This document shows, one piece after another, positions 1-7,680 of a DNA stretch of 22,819 nucleotides; position 1 is the stretch's first letter; every line of letters begins with the position of its first letter. A model generated the notes under the pieces. The model had not been told where the DNA came from and searched no databases. It saw nothing but the letters and a program-made list of their open reading frames with translations. Location of the stretch: contig MHDY01000001.1 of NCBI GenBank assembly GCA_001803705.1, positions 1 through 22,819 of the forward strand, given 5' to 3'. The DNA comes from Nitrospirae bacterium GWC2_56_14 (GTDB taxonomy: Bacteria > Nitrospirota > UBA9217). A program made the translations under genes and the position numbers.

Positions 1-201
1 CATTCCGCCCTCCAGGAACTTGAAGAACCTCTTGGCATGTTCCTTTTCGTTATCGGCGGTCTCAAGAAAGAGTGCGGAGATCTGTTCATAGCTTTCCTTT
101 TTTGCCGCACTGGCGAAGTAGGTGTAGCGGTTCCGCGCCTGCGACTCACCTGCAAAAGCAGCCAGTAGATTTTTTTCGGTCTTTGTCCCCTTCAGTGCCA
201 T
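1..201 (-). CDS. Rubrerythrin / ferritin-like diiron protein, N-terminal part
   Basis: The first 67 codons are visible and the 3' end lies off the window's left edge. The translation begins MALKGTKTEKNLLAAF and carries the ferritin-like signature GESQARNRY (first-helix diiron glutamate E19) and ETADNEKEHAKRFF (second-helix Glu/His ligands near residues 47-55), as in rubrerythrins. Members of this family act in the cytoplasm as peroxidases that detoxify H2O2 in anaerobes, with a C-terminal rubredoxin-like Fe site that would lie outside the window. The start is set by GGAGGG five or so bases before the ATG at 199-201. The family call is strong. Whether the C-terminal rubredoxin domain is present cannot be seen. 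Confidence 0.9.
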   Translation of the reverse strand, partial: MALKGTKTEKNLLAAFAGESQARNRYTYFASAAKKESYEQISALFLETADNEKEHAKRFFKFLEGGM

Positions 202-228
202 ATACCCTCCATTGTTTCTCCCGACATT

Positions 229-248
229 CCTCGGTGTCCTCTGTGGTT
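229..248. repeat. Dispersed intergenic repeat arm (ACAGAGGACACCGAGG type)
   Basis: The gap between the rubrerythrin and PLD genes contains CCTCGGTGTCCTCTGTGGTT, the reverse complement of AACCACAGAGGACACCGAGG. I recall this word as a dispersed intergenic repeat in several anaerobe genomes. Only one arm is visible, and no partner arm was found in the gap. Confidence 0.4.
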
Positions 249-289
249 TAATACTTTGCCTCTGAGACTGCTGTCCGATCCTGCCCCAC

Positions 290-1432
290 TTACCGCATCC
301 GCCTCGCCAGTTCCGCGCGCGCGGCAAAGATATCGGCACGGGCAAGCAGCCAGTAGCTGATCCGTTCTTTTCCCTTCTGGATCCAGGGCCGCGCGCGCCA
401 TTGCGCAAGAGAAATACGCTCCGACTGTTTCAGGTCGTCCTCGAAGTTCGATCGCGCCTGCTCAGCAATTGCCGGATCGTGAACGACCGCCACGAGCTCG
501 AAGTTGATCCGGCCGCTCCTGATATCAAGATTTGCGGAGCCTGCGATGACCGTATGATCGACGATCGCCAGCTTGGCATGCAGCATGGTCGGAAGATATT
601 CCCACACCTCGATCCCCGCGCGCAGCAGCCTGCCGTACAGTCCGCGAGCGGCCCATCTCGCCATGGGCACATCGCTCTTCCGGGAGAACAGAAGCCGAAC
701 GCGCACGCCGCGTCGCACCGCACGCTTGAGCGCGCGCATAATGTTTCCCGGGGGATAGAAGTACCCCATGGCAAGGTCAATGCCGGAGGAGGCCTTGCTG
801 ATCACCGAAACATATCGTTTGCGCACCGGAAGGAGCGGGTTCTCCAGCCCGCTTTCGAGGAAATGCACGTTGCCCTTCGGAGTATCCGGCACCGTGCGGA
901 CGCGCCGGATGCGAACAAGCTTGAGCCGGCGAAGCACGCGGTGGATCGGCAATTCAGCCCTGACCCACATCCGCGTGAAAGAGGACCGGAGCTGGGACAC
1001 CTCATCACCTGCGATCTCCAGTGCGTTATCGCGCCAGGGAAGCTCCCCATCGGCGCCCCGGTAATATTCGTCAGCGATGTTGAAGCCGCCGATATAGGCA
1101 ATATGGTTGTCGACCAGCAGCAGCTTCCGGTGGTTGCGGAACATGAACAGGCCGTGTTTGAACTGCCGGAACCAGCGCACAACGCCGCCTGCAGAACGCA
1201 GCGCGTCCCAGAACAGGTCAGGGAGCGCCCAGGACCCCCAGGAATCCACCAGCACCATCACGTCGACCCCCCGCTCCGCTGCCGCAACGAGGTGGCTGCG
1301 GAACTCCCGCCCTGTTTCGTCATCGGCCACAATGTACATTTCAAGGGCAATGCATGTACGGGCATTGTCGATGGCTTTGAACATCGCCGGGAAGGCTTCA
1401 GTGCCGTTTTTGAGGAGGCGGACCGTGGTCAT
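290..1432 (-). CDS. Phospholipase D-superfamily cardiolipin synthase (ClsB-like)
   Basis: This 380-aa protein has two complete HKD motifs: H101-x-K103-x4-D108 followed by GGFN, and H285-x-K287-x4-D292 followed by GSANLD. That is the duplicated catalytic core of PLD-superfamily cardiolipin synthases. These enzymes condense two phosphatidylglycerols, or phosphatidylglycerol with another phospholipid, at the inner membrane. The start (VRLLKNGTEAFPAMFKAI) resembles E. coli ClsB, and the two N-terminal membrane helices of ClsA are absent. The C-terminus is rich in Arg and Trp, as expected for a peripheral membrane protein. No clear Shine-Dalgarno precedes the ATG at 1430-1432, so the start is less certain than the family. 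A general PLD-like phosphodiesterase is the alternative. It stands alone, followed downstream by the rubrerythrin gene on the same strand. Confidence 0.88.
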   Translation of the reverse strand: MTTVRLLKNGTEAFPAMFKAIDNARTCIALEMYIVADDETGREFRSHLVAAAERGVDVMVLVDSWGSWALPDLFWDALRSAGGVVRWFRQFKHGLFMFRNHRKLLLVDNHIAYIGGFNIADEYYRGADGELPWRDNALEIAGDEVSQLRSSFTRMWVRAELPIHRVLRRLKLVRIRRVRTVPDTPKGNVHFLESGLENPLLPVRKRYVSVISKASSGIDLAMGYFYPPGNIMRALKRAVRRGVRVRLLFSRKSDVPMARWAARGLYGRLLRAGIEVWEYLPTMLHAKLAIVDHTVIAGSANLDIRSGRINFELVAVVHDPAIAEQARSNFEDDLKQSERISLAQWRARPWIQKGKERISYWLLARADIFAARAELARRMR

Positions 1433-1450
1433 AGAATTTTGGAGGACCGG

Positions 1451-1614
1451 TATATGCGAAGATGCGCTGATGCGTGGATGCGTGAACGCGTATATGTGTT
1501 AATGCGTTAAACCATTTTTTCCTCTCACGCATTCACGCTTAAACGCATTTACTCATATACACATCGGCATTTACCCATACACGCATTCACACATATACGC
1601 ATTTACGCATTTAC
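1451..1614. repeat. Degenerate ATGCGT/ACGCAT hexamer-like array, inverted arms
   Basis: The left arm (about 1451-1510) repeats ATGCGT-type words (gatgcg, ggatgcgtg, aatgcgtt). The right arm (about 1526-1614) repeats the complementary ACGCATTTAC and ACGCATTCAC words. A T-rich spacer separates them, so the whole can fold as a long imperfect hairpin. The right arm runs into the 3' end of the OsmC-family gene, whose last codons and stop lie inside it. It fills the PLD-OsmC gap. Confidence 0.75.
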
Positions 1615-2082
1615 ATTCTCGAACGTATACTCCACCTTCACCTTCAGGTCCTTCCTGAGGGAATGGTAGACCGAGCAATACTTTTCCTGCGACAGCGATA
1701 TGGCACGTTCGAGTTTTTTCGCGGTCAACCCCGAACCGGTCACGGAAATGATCATCTCGATGTACGTATAATATTGGGGTGGCGTGGGATTTCGCTCGCC
1801 AACGATGTCCATTTTATAGGACTTTATTTCCACCTTCATTTTTTTGAGAAACGACACCATATCGATCCCCATGCACCCTGCCACGCTCAGCAGGAGCGTT
1901 TCCGTGGGTGAGCAGCCCCATTGCTGGGCCGCGTCGTACTCGACCTCGTACCCCCGGTTCGTGCGGCCCACAAAGATAAGGTCCTTGTCCCACGTAAGGG
2001 TCGCCTTGTTCACCTGCGATATTTTCGATTTGTAGGCTTCAAGCGATTCATCCAGTTCATTGATCTCTTTTTCCTCAGACAC
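1603..2082 (-). CDS. OsmC/Ohr-family protein
   Basis: This 159-aa protein contains the two OsmC-family reactive cysteines: C70 in LLLSVAGCMGIDM and C136 in SQEKYCSVYHSL, preceded by SPTETLLL. OsmC/Ohr proteins reduce organic hydroperoxides in the cytoplasm, although many YhfA-type members have no proven role. I chose a GTG start at 2080-2082 because GGAG lies six bases upstream. Longer in-frame reading upstream runs into a dispersed repeat and would add an unlikely 35 residues. The last residues (NVNA) and the stop come from the neighbouring hexamer repeat. The family is clear and the substrate is unknown. Confidence 0.87.
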   Translation of the reverse strand: MSEEKEINELDESLEAYKSKISQVNKATLTWDKDLIFVGRTNRGYEVEYDAAQQWGCSPTETLLLSVAGCMGIDMVSFLKKMKVEIKSYKMDIVGERNPTPPQYYTYIEMIISVTGSGLTAKKLERAISLSQEKYCSVYHSLRKDLKVKVEYTFENVNA

Positions 2083-2121
2083 GTGACACTCCTTTCCAAC
2101 CCGGACAAGCCGGAACGAATT

Positions 2122-2219
2122 TACCACGAAGACACGAAGAGATGCCTGGGTGTTTTCATGGTTTGTTTGACTCGATGATCTTCGCAACGTTCTTTGTGTC
2201 TTCGTGCCTCATCGTGGCC
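2122..2219. repeat. Inverted repeat of the ACGAAGACACGAAG family
   Basis: TACCACGAAGACACGAAGAG at 2122-2141 faces TCTTTGTGTCTTCGTGCC at 2191-2208 and ATCGTGGCC just after it, giving a long imperfect hairpin with a loop of about 50 nt. The same words recur as an inverted pair at 9621-9712 inside the V-ATPase operon. It occupies the gap upstream of the OsmC gene. Confidence 0.75.
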
Positions 2220-2255
2220 CGTGGCAATCGTGGCGAGAGTTCCCTGCTGCGCCTG

Positions 2256-2567
2256 TTACCCCTGGTTTTTCAACTTCTCCTTCAAAAGGCTTATGGCCTC
2301 TTCTTCCCTGCCCGCCTCTACCTTCAGAACGTAGATCTTGATCTCCCGCAACGGATAGGCGTCGAATGTGGCCTGAATACCGGCCGCTCCGAGATACAGG
2401 ATGTACTCGATCATGGTGGTATCGCTGTACCCCATGCCCGTATCGCCGCGAAGGACCTCTACGTAGTCGACAGCATCACCGGGCCCCGGCTCATCGGCGG
2501 CCTTCTGGTCCCAGGCATCGCCGTAGTCCCAGCCTTCGCCATCTTTATTGTCATCGTTACGTTTCAT
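2256..2567 (-). CDS. Small acidic hypothetical protein, possibly DUF2007-like
   Basis: This 103-aa protein has a very acidic, Asp/Gly-rich first 45 residues and a compact C-terminal part (about 52-102: YILYLGAAGIQATFDAYPL, then IYVLKVEAGREEEAISLLKEKL). The C-terminal alternation of strand, helix and 'EEAISLL' resembles DUF2007-type putative signal-transducing or proteasome-associated domains, but the match is weak and I assign no function. No membrane segment or signal peptide is visible. The ATG is preceded by TATCAT seven bases upstream and has no good Shine-Dalgarno. Upstream it faces the divergently transcribed small membrane protein gene. Confidence 0.6.
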   Translation of the reverse strand: MKRNDDNKDGEGWDYGDAWDQKAADEPGPGDAVDYVEVLRGDTGMGYSDTTMIEYILYLGAAGIQATFDAYPLREIKIYVLKVEAGREEEAISLLKEKLKNQG

Positions 2568-2636
2568 ATGGATTATGATAGTGAATAGTAATTGAGAGCG
2601 CCGGGAGAGTCAAATAAAAAATCCTGATACTACGCG

Positions 2637-2665
2637 TTGACAGATCTCCGAAGAAAGGTTACTAT
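2637..2665 (+). promoter_or_regulatory. Sigma70-type promoter for the small membrane protein gene
   Basis: TTGACA (2637-2642), a 17-bp spacer and TACTAT (2660-2665). The expected transcription start, about seven bases downstream, coincides with the A of the ATG at 2672. Confidence 0.65.
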
Positions 2666-2671
2666 CCGCCC

Positions 2672-2866
2672 ATGATCGAGACAATAGGTTTTCTCCTCGG
2701 ATTCGGCTTCAGCGTGCTTGTCTATGTCCGCTCCATCAGAACCGCGGACCTGTCATGGCAAAAAAAAGCGGTCTATTCCCTTTTCACGTTCATCGGGATC
2801 ACCGGCACGGTCTTCCTCGCCGGCGTCCTTGTCGCCCATGCCCTGAGAGAATACGGGGTTCTTTAA
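2672..2866 (+). CDS. Small two-helix membrane protein, function unknown
   Basis: This 64-aa protein shows two hydrophobic segments (about residues 4-20 and 36-57) separated by a short basic/polar loop (RSIRTADLSWQKK). I do not recognise the family. The gene is supported by a near-perfect sigma70-type promoter that ends seven bases before its ATG, and by the plausible two-helix topology. No Shine-Dalgarno sits at a normal distance, so translation is probably leaderless. Its stop overlaps the 3' end of the convergent HEAT-repeat gene by four bases. Composition matches its neighbours. Confidence 0.62.
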   Translation: MIETIGFLLGFGFSVLVYVRSIRTADLSWQKKAVYSLFTFIGITGTVFLAGVLVAHALREYGVL

Positions 2867-3255
2867 CCCGCCCTGCCGAGCGCATCGAGCGCCTCCTGCG
2901 CAGCCTCTCGCACCCCCGGATGGACGTCGGCCAGACAGGCCTCGATCGCCGCCTTCGCCGCAGGGGCGCTGATGGTCCCCAGAACGGACAGCACATCTCC
3001 CCGGACGGTGGGGTTCTCGTGCTTCAGAAGGGCAATGAGGCCCGGCACCGCGTCGTTCAGCTCCTCCCGATGCTCCACTACAAGTTCCTCCACCAGCGCC
3101 GTTGCCCCGAGCCGCACCCGCATCTGCTCGTCACCAAGCATATCCGCTACGAACCGGTAGAGCGTGCGGTCCTCCCTGAACATGGCAATGATGTTGTCGA
3201 GAAACCCCTTGCCCATGTACTCGATCAACATGGCCCGCATTTCGTTGTCTTCCAC
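2863..3255 (-). CDS. HEAT-repeat protein
   Basis: This 130-aa all-helical protein has about three HEAT-like units (roughly residues 35-65, 70-100 and 103-130). They show the typical pattern of paired helices with VPGLIALLKHENPTVRGDVLSVLG and LADVHPGVREAAQEALDALG, i.e. conserved P, D/N and R positions. HEAT repeats are protein-protein scaffolds, and no enzymatic motif is present. Translation probably starts at the GTG at 3253-3255, with GAGG about seven bases upstream. Its partner is not evident from context. It converges on the small membrane protein gene. Confidence 0.75.
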   Translation of the reverse strand: MEDNEMRAMLIEYMGKGFLDNIIAMFREDRTLYRFVADMLGDEQMRVRLGATALVEELVVEHREELNDAVPGLIALLKHENPTVRGDVLSVLGTISAPAAKAAIEACLADVHPGVREAAQEALDALGRAG

Positions 3256-3273
3256 AGCGCGCCCTCATAGAAA

Positions 3274-3333
3274 CGCAAAAAGCGCCAGGCGAAAGAGAGA
3301 GGTCCTCGATCTTTGCGTCCTGCGCGCCTTTGC
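3274..3333. repeat. Imperfect inverted repeat, CGCAAAGGCGCAAAG type
   Basis: CGCAAAAAGCGCCAGGCG (from 3274) faces TCTTTGCGTCCTGCGCGCC (from 3310, running to 3333), an imperfect palindrome upstream of the HEAT-repeat gene. It has the style of the other dispersed hairpin repeats here but a different core word. Confidence 0.5.
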
Positions 3334-3420
3334 TGAATAAATCGAATCAACAAGAGTATAGTATAAAGGATGAGCGATCACAACAGATTATTTCGGTGCG
3401 CGATGCAACAGACGGTGCGA

Positions 3421-4047
3421 TCAACCCTTCTTCTGCAGCATGGTCTTCACGCGTTTGAGGCGGTAAAATGATTCCCGTTCCCGTTCACCGATATACTGGT
3501 TGATGGTCCTGATCTGAAGGCGCAGGCTGGGCACTACCATCTCCTCAAGGACCTTGATCCTTCTTGTGGTCCGCAGGATCTCCTGACTGAGCCTCTTTAG
3601 TTTGCTTTCGTACTTCGCGATCTCCAGCATGGCTTCCAGCAGCTTTTCAAAGAGCGTTACCCCTGCCTCCAGGTGAGGAGTCACCGAAAGTTCGTCGTAA
3701 CCGCGCTTGTCCGCATCCCGCACCGGAGCATCATGGAAGGCGATATCCTTGTACCGGAGGCCCCAGATGCTCTTCTCGGCAACATCGATCCCGAATTCAC
3801 GTTCCGTTGCAACCACGATCGATTCGACCGTATCCCTGCCTTCATGACCCATTGCAAGCGCCCGTTTGAGCAGCGCCTTGCCATAGGTAGTCCTGATGTC
3901 TTCCCGGGACCGGAGGAAGGGCAGCGTCGTGGCCATGAATTCCTTGATCAGGGCCTGTTTGCGCGCCTTCAGGATGCCGATGCTGTTCAGGACCGACCGG
4001 GACTTTTCCTTCAGCAGCAGCAGGTTCGTTCTGGTAGGATGGATCAT
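3421..4047 (-). CDS. atpD: V-type ATPase subunit D (central rotor shaft)
   Basis: This 208-aa subunit is the coiled-coil shaft of the V1 rotor, linking ATP hydrolysis or synthesis in A3B3 to ring rotation. The start MIHPTRTNLLLLKEKSRSVLNSIGILKARKQ is the conserved family N-terminus. The C-terminal helix (IKVLEEMVVPSLRLQIRTINQYIGERERESFYRLKRVK) matches the D-subunit 'N..E....P.l...I..I...L.E.ERe.f.rlK..K' pattern. I chose the ATG at 4045-4047; reading further upstream would translate the tandem repeat. The Shine-Dalgarno GGAG eight bases upstream is supplied by that CTCCTGA repeat. It is the last gene of the ATPase operon, and no clear terminator follows. Confidence 0.95.
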   Translation of the reverse strand: MIHPTRTNLLLLKEKSRSVLNSIGILKARKQALIKEFMATTLPFLRSREDIRTTYGKALLKRALAMGHEGRDTVESIVVATEREFGIDVAEKSIWGLRYKDIAFHDAPVRDADKRGYDELSVTPHLEAGVTLFEKLLEAMLEIAKYESKLKRLSQEILRTTRRIKVLEEMVVPSLRLQIRTINQYIGERERESFYRLKRVKTMLQKKG

Positions 4048-4048
4048 G

Positions 4049-4159
<111 letters not shown>

Positions 4160-4162
4160 CCC

Positions 4163-5491
4163 TTACGTCACCGCCAGCGAGAACTGCTTCATCAGGCGCA
4201 GGCCGACGTCAAGCGTCTCCTGCACCGTCCGCCTGAGCGCCCCCTGGCCCACGAACTCATGTTCGAACACATCGGCAAAATCGAGCATCAGGATATCCGC
4301 CTTGGTCATGCCGTCCCTGCCGACAATGGCCTCGAGCCGCCGCAGATCCCTGCCCTTGGCGTAGTATTTATACAGATTGTTCGACACTTTCCGGTGGTCA
4401 GCCCGGGTATGCCCTTCGCCGATGCCCTTCTGCATGAGCCGCGAAAGGCTGGGAAGCACGTCCATGGGCGGGAAAATCCCCTTCTGATGCAGCTCACGGC
4501 TGAGCACGATCTGTCCCTCGGTGATATACCCTGTCAGGTCCGGGATGGGGTGGGTGATATCGTCCTCGGGCATGGTCACCACCGGGAGCATGGTGACCGA
4601 CCCTTCAAGCCCGTAAATACGGCCCGCCCGTTCATAGAGCGACGCAAGATCGGAATACATGTATCCCGGATACCCGCGCCTGCCGGGTAGTTCTTCGCGC
4701 GCCGTGGATATTTCACGTAAAGCGTCGCAGTAATTGGTCATGTCGGTGATAATGACGAGGACATCCATGCCTTTGTCGAAAGCAAGGTACTCCGCAACGG
4801 TCAGCGCGAAGCGGGGCGCCAGCAGCCGCTCCATGACGGGCTCGTCGGCCATGTTCACAAAGGCGACGAATCCCGACTGCATTTCCTGCAGCACGTTCAG
4901 ATAGAAGGAATACTCATGAAAGGTCAGTCCCAGCGCGGCGAAGACCACGATGAACTTCCGTTCCGCCTTGACAAGCCGGGCGTTCCGCAGGATGCCGCCG
5001 ACCACTTCCTTGGAAGGCAGGCCGGCAGCGGAGAAGATCGGCAGTTTCTGGCCGCGCACCAGCGTGTTCAAACCGTCGATGGGCGAGAAGCCGGTCTCGA
5101 TGAAGTCTTCCGGCCGTGCCCGCGCAGCGGGGTTCATGGGAGAACCGGTGATCGGCTTCCACAGTTCCGGGATATAAAGAGGCATGCCGTCCTTGGGCTC
5201 GAAGGAGCCGTTGCAGACCCTGCCGATGATCTCAGGCGACAGCGGCACCCGTTTGATGGCATCGGTAAAAACAACTCGGGTGCGGTCCACATCGAGGCCC
5301 TGCGTAGAACCGTAAACCTCGACCAGGGTCGTTCCGCCGTCTATTTCGAGTACCTCGGCTTCCAGCATCCGGCCGTCAGGAGCAATGACGTTCACGACCT
5401 CGCCGATCCGCACGTTCTGAACGCTTTGCACAAAGAGCAGCGGACCGGCAATGGTCGAGATGGTTCGATAGATGTGTTCGGAAAGTCGCAT
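4163..5491 (-). CDS. atpB: V-type ATPase subunit B (non-catalytic nucleotide-binding)
   Basis: This 442-aa regulatory subunit alternates with A in the A3B3 head. Visible landmarks are the N-terminal beta-barrel (residues 10-75), GFSPIDGLNTLVRGQKLPIFSAAG (about 134-157) with a degenerate P-loop lacking the GKT lysine-threonine, the DMTNYCDALREIS segment (250-262), PGRRGYPGYMYSDLA (269-283) and PSLSRLM (347-353), whose R351 corresponds to the arginine-finger region. Length matches the family (about 440-470). GAGG precedes the ATG at the right distance. It sits between atpA and atpD as in other bacterial V-type operons, separated from each by a repeat-filled gap of about 115 bp. Confidence 0.97.
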   Translation of the reverse strand: MRLSEHIYRTISTIAGPLLFVQSVQNVRIGEVVNVIAPDGRMLEAEVLEIDGGTTLVEVYGSTQGLDVDRTRVVFTDAIKRVPLSPEIIGRVCNGSFEPKDGMPLYIPELWKPITGSPMNPAARARPEDFIETGFSPIDGLNTLVRGQKLPIFSAAGLPSKEVVGGILRNARLVKAERKFIVVFAALGLTFHEYSFYLNVLQEMQSGFVAFVNMADEPVMERLLAPRFALTVAEYLAFDKGMDVLVIITDMTNYCDALREISTAREELPGRRGYPGYMYSDLASLYERAGRIYGLEGSVTMLPVVTMPEDDITHPIPDLTGYITEGQIVLSRELHQKGIFPPMDVLPSLSRLMQKGIGEGHTRADHRKVSNNLYKYYAKGRDLRRLEAIVGRDGMTKADILMLDFADVFEHEFVGQGALRRTVQETLDVGLRLMKQFSLAVT

Positions 5492-5507
5492 AAATTACCT
5501 CGAAAAA

Positions 5508-5670
5508 CAGAAGTCAGGAGCCAAGAGCCAGAATCCAGGAGAACACAATTCATCTCTCTTCTTCACTCTCAGCTCCTACCTCCTGACTTCTGGCTAATGT
5601 TCTCTGCTCACCGTTTTTCTGTCTCCAGCCTTCCGACTTCTGACTCCTGACTACTGGCTCCTGACTTCTG
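5508..5670. repeat. Inverted array of GACTCCTGACTTCTGGCTCC-type words
   Basis: AGTCAGGAGCCAAGAGCCAG-type words at 5511-5540 face the complementary CTCCTGACTTCTGGC words at 5580-5594 and TTCTGACTCCTGACTACTGG at 5637-5656. Together they span the atpA-atpB gap and extend about 60 nt into the 3' end of atpA. The family is related to the heptamer array at 4049-4159. Confidence 0.8.
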
Positions 5671-7284
5671 CATTTTTAGCGCTTCCTCAAGCGCCACTCC
5701 CTGCTTCAGCAGTTCTGCCGCAGATCCGTGGAGATCCAGGAGCCGCTTGATGATCGCCAGCGTCTTCTCCGGCGGCGAGAAAGCGTCGTCGCTGTAGGCG
5801 TTCTGCTGCAGGAACTCGGTGCGGATCATTTCAGCTATCCGCATCAGCAGGCGGTCCGCATCCTGGAGCCCTTCCGCACCCACGATCTCCGAGACCTCGC
5901 GGAGCGATTCTTCCTCCTGCAGCATCTGGCGGCATTGCGCAAGCAGACTGCTCCACTCGGAAGATACCTTGCCCTGGTAATGTTTTGCCACATCTCCGGC
6001 ATAGAGGGAGTAGCTTTGGAACCAGTTGATGGCCGGATAATGCCTGCGGTGCGCCAGGGAAGTGTCGAGCATGAGAAATGCGCCGGTGGTGCGCAGGCAG
6101 GCCTGGGTCACCGGCTCGGTGAAGTCACCGCCCGGCGGAGAGACCGAAAGGATCATGCTGAGCGAACCGATCCTGTTGTTCAGCGTCTCCACCACGCCGG
6201 CCCGCTCGAAAAAAGCCGATAGCCGCGACGCGAGGTACGTAGGGTATCCCTCTTCTCCGGGCATCTCTTCGAGCGAGGCTGATATTTCGCGCAGCGCTTC
6301 GGCCCACCGGGAGAGGCTGTCGGCCAGGAACAACACATGGTAGCCCATGTCGCGGTAGTACTCCGCCATGGTGACGGCGGTGTAGATCGACGCCTCCCGC
6401 GCTGCCACCGGCATGTTCGACGTATTGACCACGAGCACCGTACGGTCCCGGAGCGGCCTTCCGCTCCAGGGGTCCCGCAGCTCCTCGAACTCGGCGATCA
6501 TGTCCGCCATTTCGTTGCCGCGCTCGCCGCACCCCACATAGACGACGATGTCCACGTCAGCGAACTTGGCCACTGACTGCTCAAGGATCGTCTTGCCGGT
6601 GCCGAATCCGCCGGGGAAGATGGCGGTCCCGCCCCGTGCCAGGGGGAACAGAAAATCGATGCTGCGCTGGCCGGTCACAAGCGGCTCGGCAGGCGCGAAC
6701 TTTCTTTTGTAAGGCCGCGCGAAACGCACGGGCCACTCATGGCAGCCCGGTATGTCCCGGCCGGACTCGAACTGCCCCAGCGGTTCGTCCAGGCTGATGT
6801 CTCCTTCGGTAAGCAGCGCGATCTTTTCATGGTCCCCCCTGCCGCCGAGGATAAAATGCGTGAACGCGCCTTCCTGGACCGAGCCGATGACGGCGCCCGG
6901 CGTGATCAATTCTCCCGGCTTCATGAGCGGCGTGAAGTGCCACCGCTTCATGTAATCCAGGGCGTACATTTCCTTACCGCCGGTGATAAACGGCCCCATT
7001 TCCTTTCTGAGCCGCTCGAGCGGACGCTGGAGCCCATCGAACATGCCCGAAAGAAGCCCCGGCCCCAGTCGCACGGTAAGCGGCATACCGACGCCCTGGA
7101 CCGGTTCTCCGACCCCGAGGCCGCGCGTGTCCTCATAGACCTGGATCACGGCCCGCTCGCGTTCAAGGCGAACGACCTCACCGGTCAGCATGGCGTGACC
7201 GACGTAGACACGCTCATAGAGGGTGAGTCCCTTCAGATCGGTCGTAACCGTAGGTCCTGATATGCCTTGGATCTTTCCACTCAT
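5608..7284 (-). CDS. atpA: V-type ATPase catalytic subunit A
   Basis: This 558-aa catalytic subunit hydrolyses or synthesises ATP in the V1/A1 head. Key sites are the P-loop GGFGTGKT at 225-232 (K231, T232), the catalytic glutamate E254 in GCGERGNEM, and SLSRWAEALREIS and PTYLASRLSAFFERAG further on. The family's inserted bulge domain lies between the N-terminal barrel and the P-loop (about 75-190). The P-loop begins GG where many homologues have GP, a conservative change. The ATG at 7282-7284 has only a weak upstream GGGG. The C-terminal 20 residues after M538 (QKSGASSQESEVGRLETEKR) are encoded by a dispersed repeat rather than by family sequence. Total length is slightly short of the usual 575-600. 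Confidence 0.97.
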   Translation of the reverse strand: MSGKIQGISGPTVTTDLKGLTLYERVYVGHAMLTGEVVRLERERAVIQVYEDTRGLGVGEPVQGVGMPLTVRLGPGLLSGMFDGLQRPLERLRKEMGPFITGGKEMYALDYMKRWHFTPLMKPGELITPGAVIGSVQEGAFTHFILGGRGDHEKIALLTEGDISLDEPLGQFESGRDIPGCHEWPVRFARPYKRKFAPAEPLVTGQRSIDFLFPLARGGTAIFPGGFGTGKTILEQSVAKFADVDIVVYVGCGERGNEMADMIAEFEELRDPWSGRPLRDRTVLVVNTSNMPVAAREASIYTAVTMAEYYRDMGYHVLFLADSLSRWAEALREISASLEEMPGEEGYPTYLASRLSAFFERAGVVETLNNRIGSLSMILSVSPPGGDFTEPVTQACLRTTGAFLMLDTSLAHRRHYPAINWFQSYSLYAGDVAKHYQGKVSSEWSSLLAQCRQMLQEEESLREVSEIVGAEGLQDADRLLMRIAEMIRTEFLQQNAYSDDAFSPPEKTLAIIKRLLDLHGSAAELLKQGVALEEALKMQKSGASSQESEVGRLETEKR

Positions 7285-7332
7285 TGGCGATGACCCCGTT
7301 TTATTGTACTGGTAAATCTTTTTTTCACTCGG

Positions 7333-7671
7333 TCAGAGCTTCAACCGCACATGGTATCCAATGGCCCGCCTGATAAGGCGTGACGTGTAATCTTCCACAT
7401 CGTCAGGGGGTTTTTCCGGAGCCGGAAGAACGAGCAGTATCCCGTGCCATCCCTGTTCAAGTTCCTGAATGCGGTCATGAGACATCCCCTGTCCGGTCTG
7501 TCCCCGGCTCATCAGCCGTTCATCAATGATCACCAGCCCCACATCGGGGTCGGCCATGCTTCTCAGCAGCGCTTCCTCGGCATCGGCTGCCTCGACCGCG
7601 GCCTGGGGAACTCCGGTCAAACTGAATCCGTAGGATGCGTCAGGGGTCGTTATGAACGATATCTTTTTCAT
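7333..7671 (-). CDS. atpF: V-type ATPase subunit F (central stalk)
   Basis: This protein of about 112 aa (MKKISFITTPDASYGFSLTGV) shows the subunit F Rossmann-like pattern: strand 1, a 'D...GF.L.G' loop, VGLVIIDERLM in the middle (matching the family 'giilite' strand) and GILLVLPAPEKPP. Subunit F binds subunit D in the central stalk and regulates the rotor. It corresponds to NtpG in the E. hirae nomenclature. I prefer the ATG at 7669-7671. A GTG four codons upstream lies at the edge of a palindromic repeat. The Shine-Dalgarno is poor for either start; the GGTGGGG available comes from that repeat. It follows subunit C after a 162-bp gap. Confidence 0.88.
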   Translation of the reverse strand: MKKISFITTPDASYGFSLTGVPQAAVEAADAEEALLRSMADPDVGLVIIDERLMSRGQTGQGMSHDRIQELEQGWHGILLVLPAPEKPPDDVEDYTSRLIRRAIGYHVRLKL

Positions 7672-7680
7672 GGGTAAATG

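Noticed and set aside
401..1510. Long plus-strand open frame (369 codons) opposite the PLD gene
   Set aside because: It is antisense to a gene with two complete HKD motifs, its translation is low-complexity Arg/His/Pro-rich, and it runs into the hexamer repeat. It is a shadow of GC-rich codon use.
1451..1614. CRISPR-like array
   Set aside because: The units are short, degenerate hexamer-type words without spacers of constant length, and no cas gene is near.
3363..3480. Short plus-strand frame starting ATGAGCGATCAC
   Set aside because: It mostly overlaps atpD in antisense, is about 33 codons long and has no spaced ribosome site.
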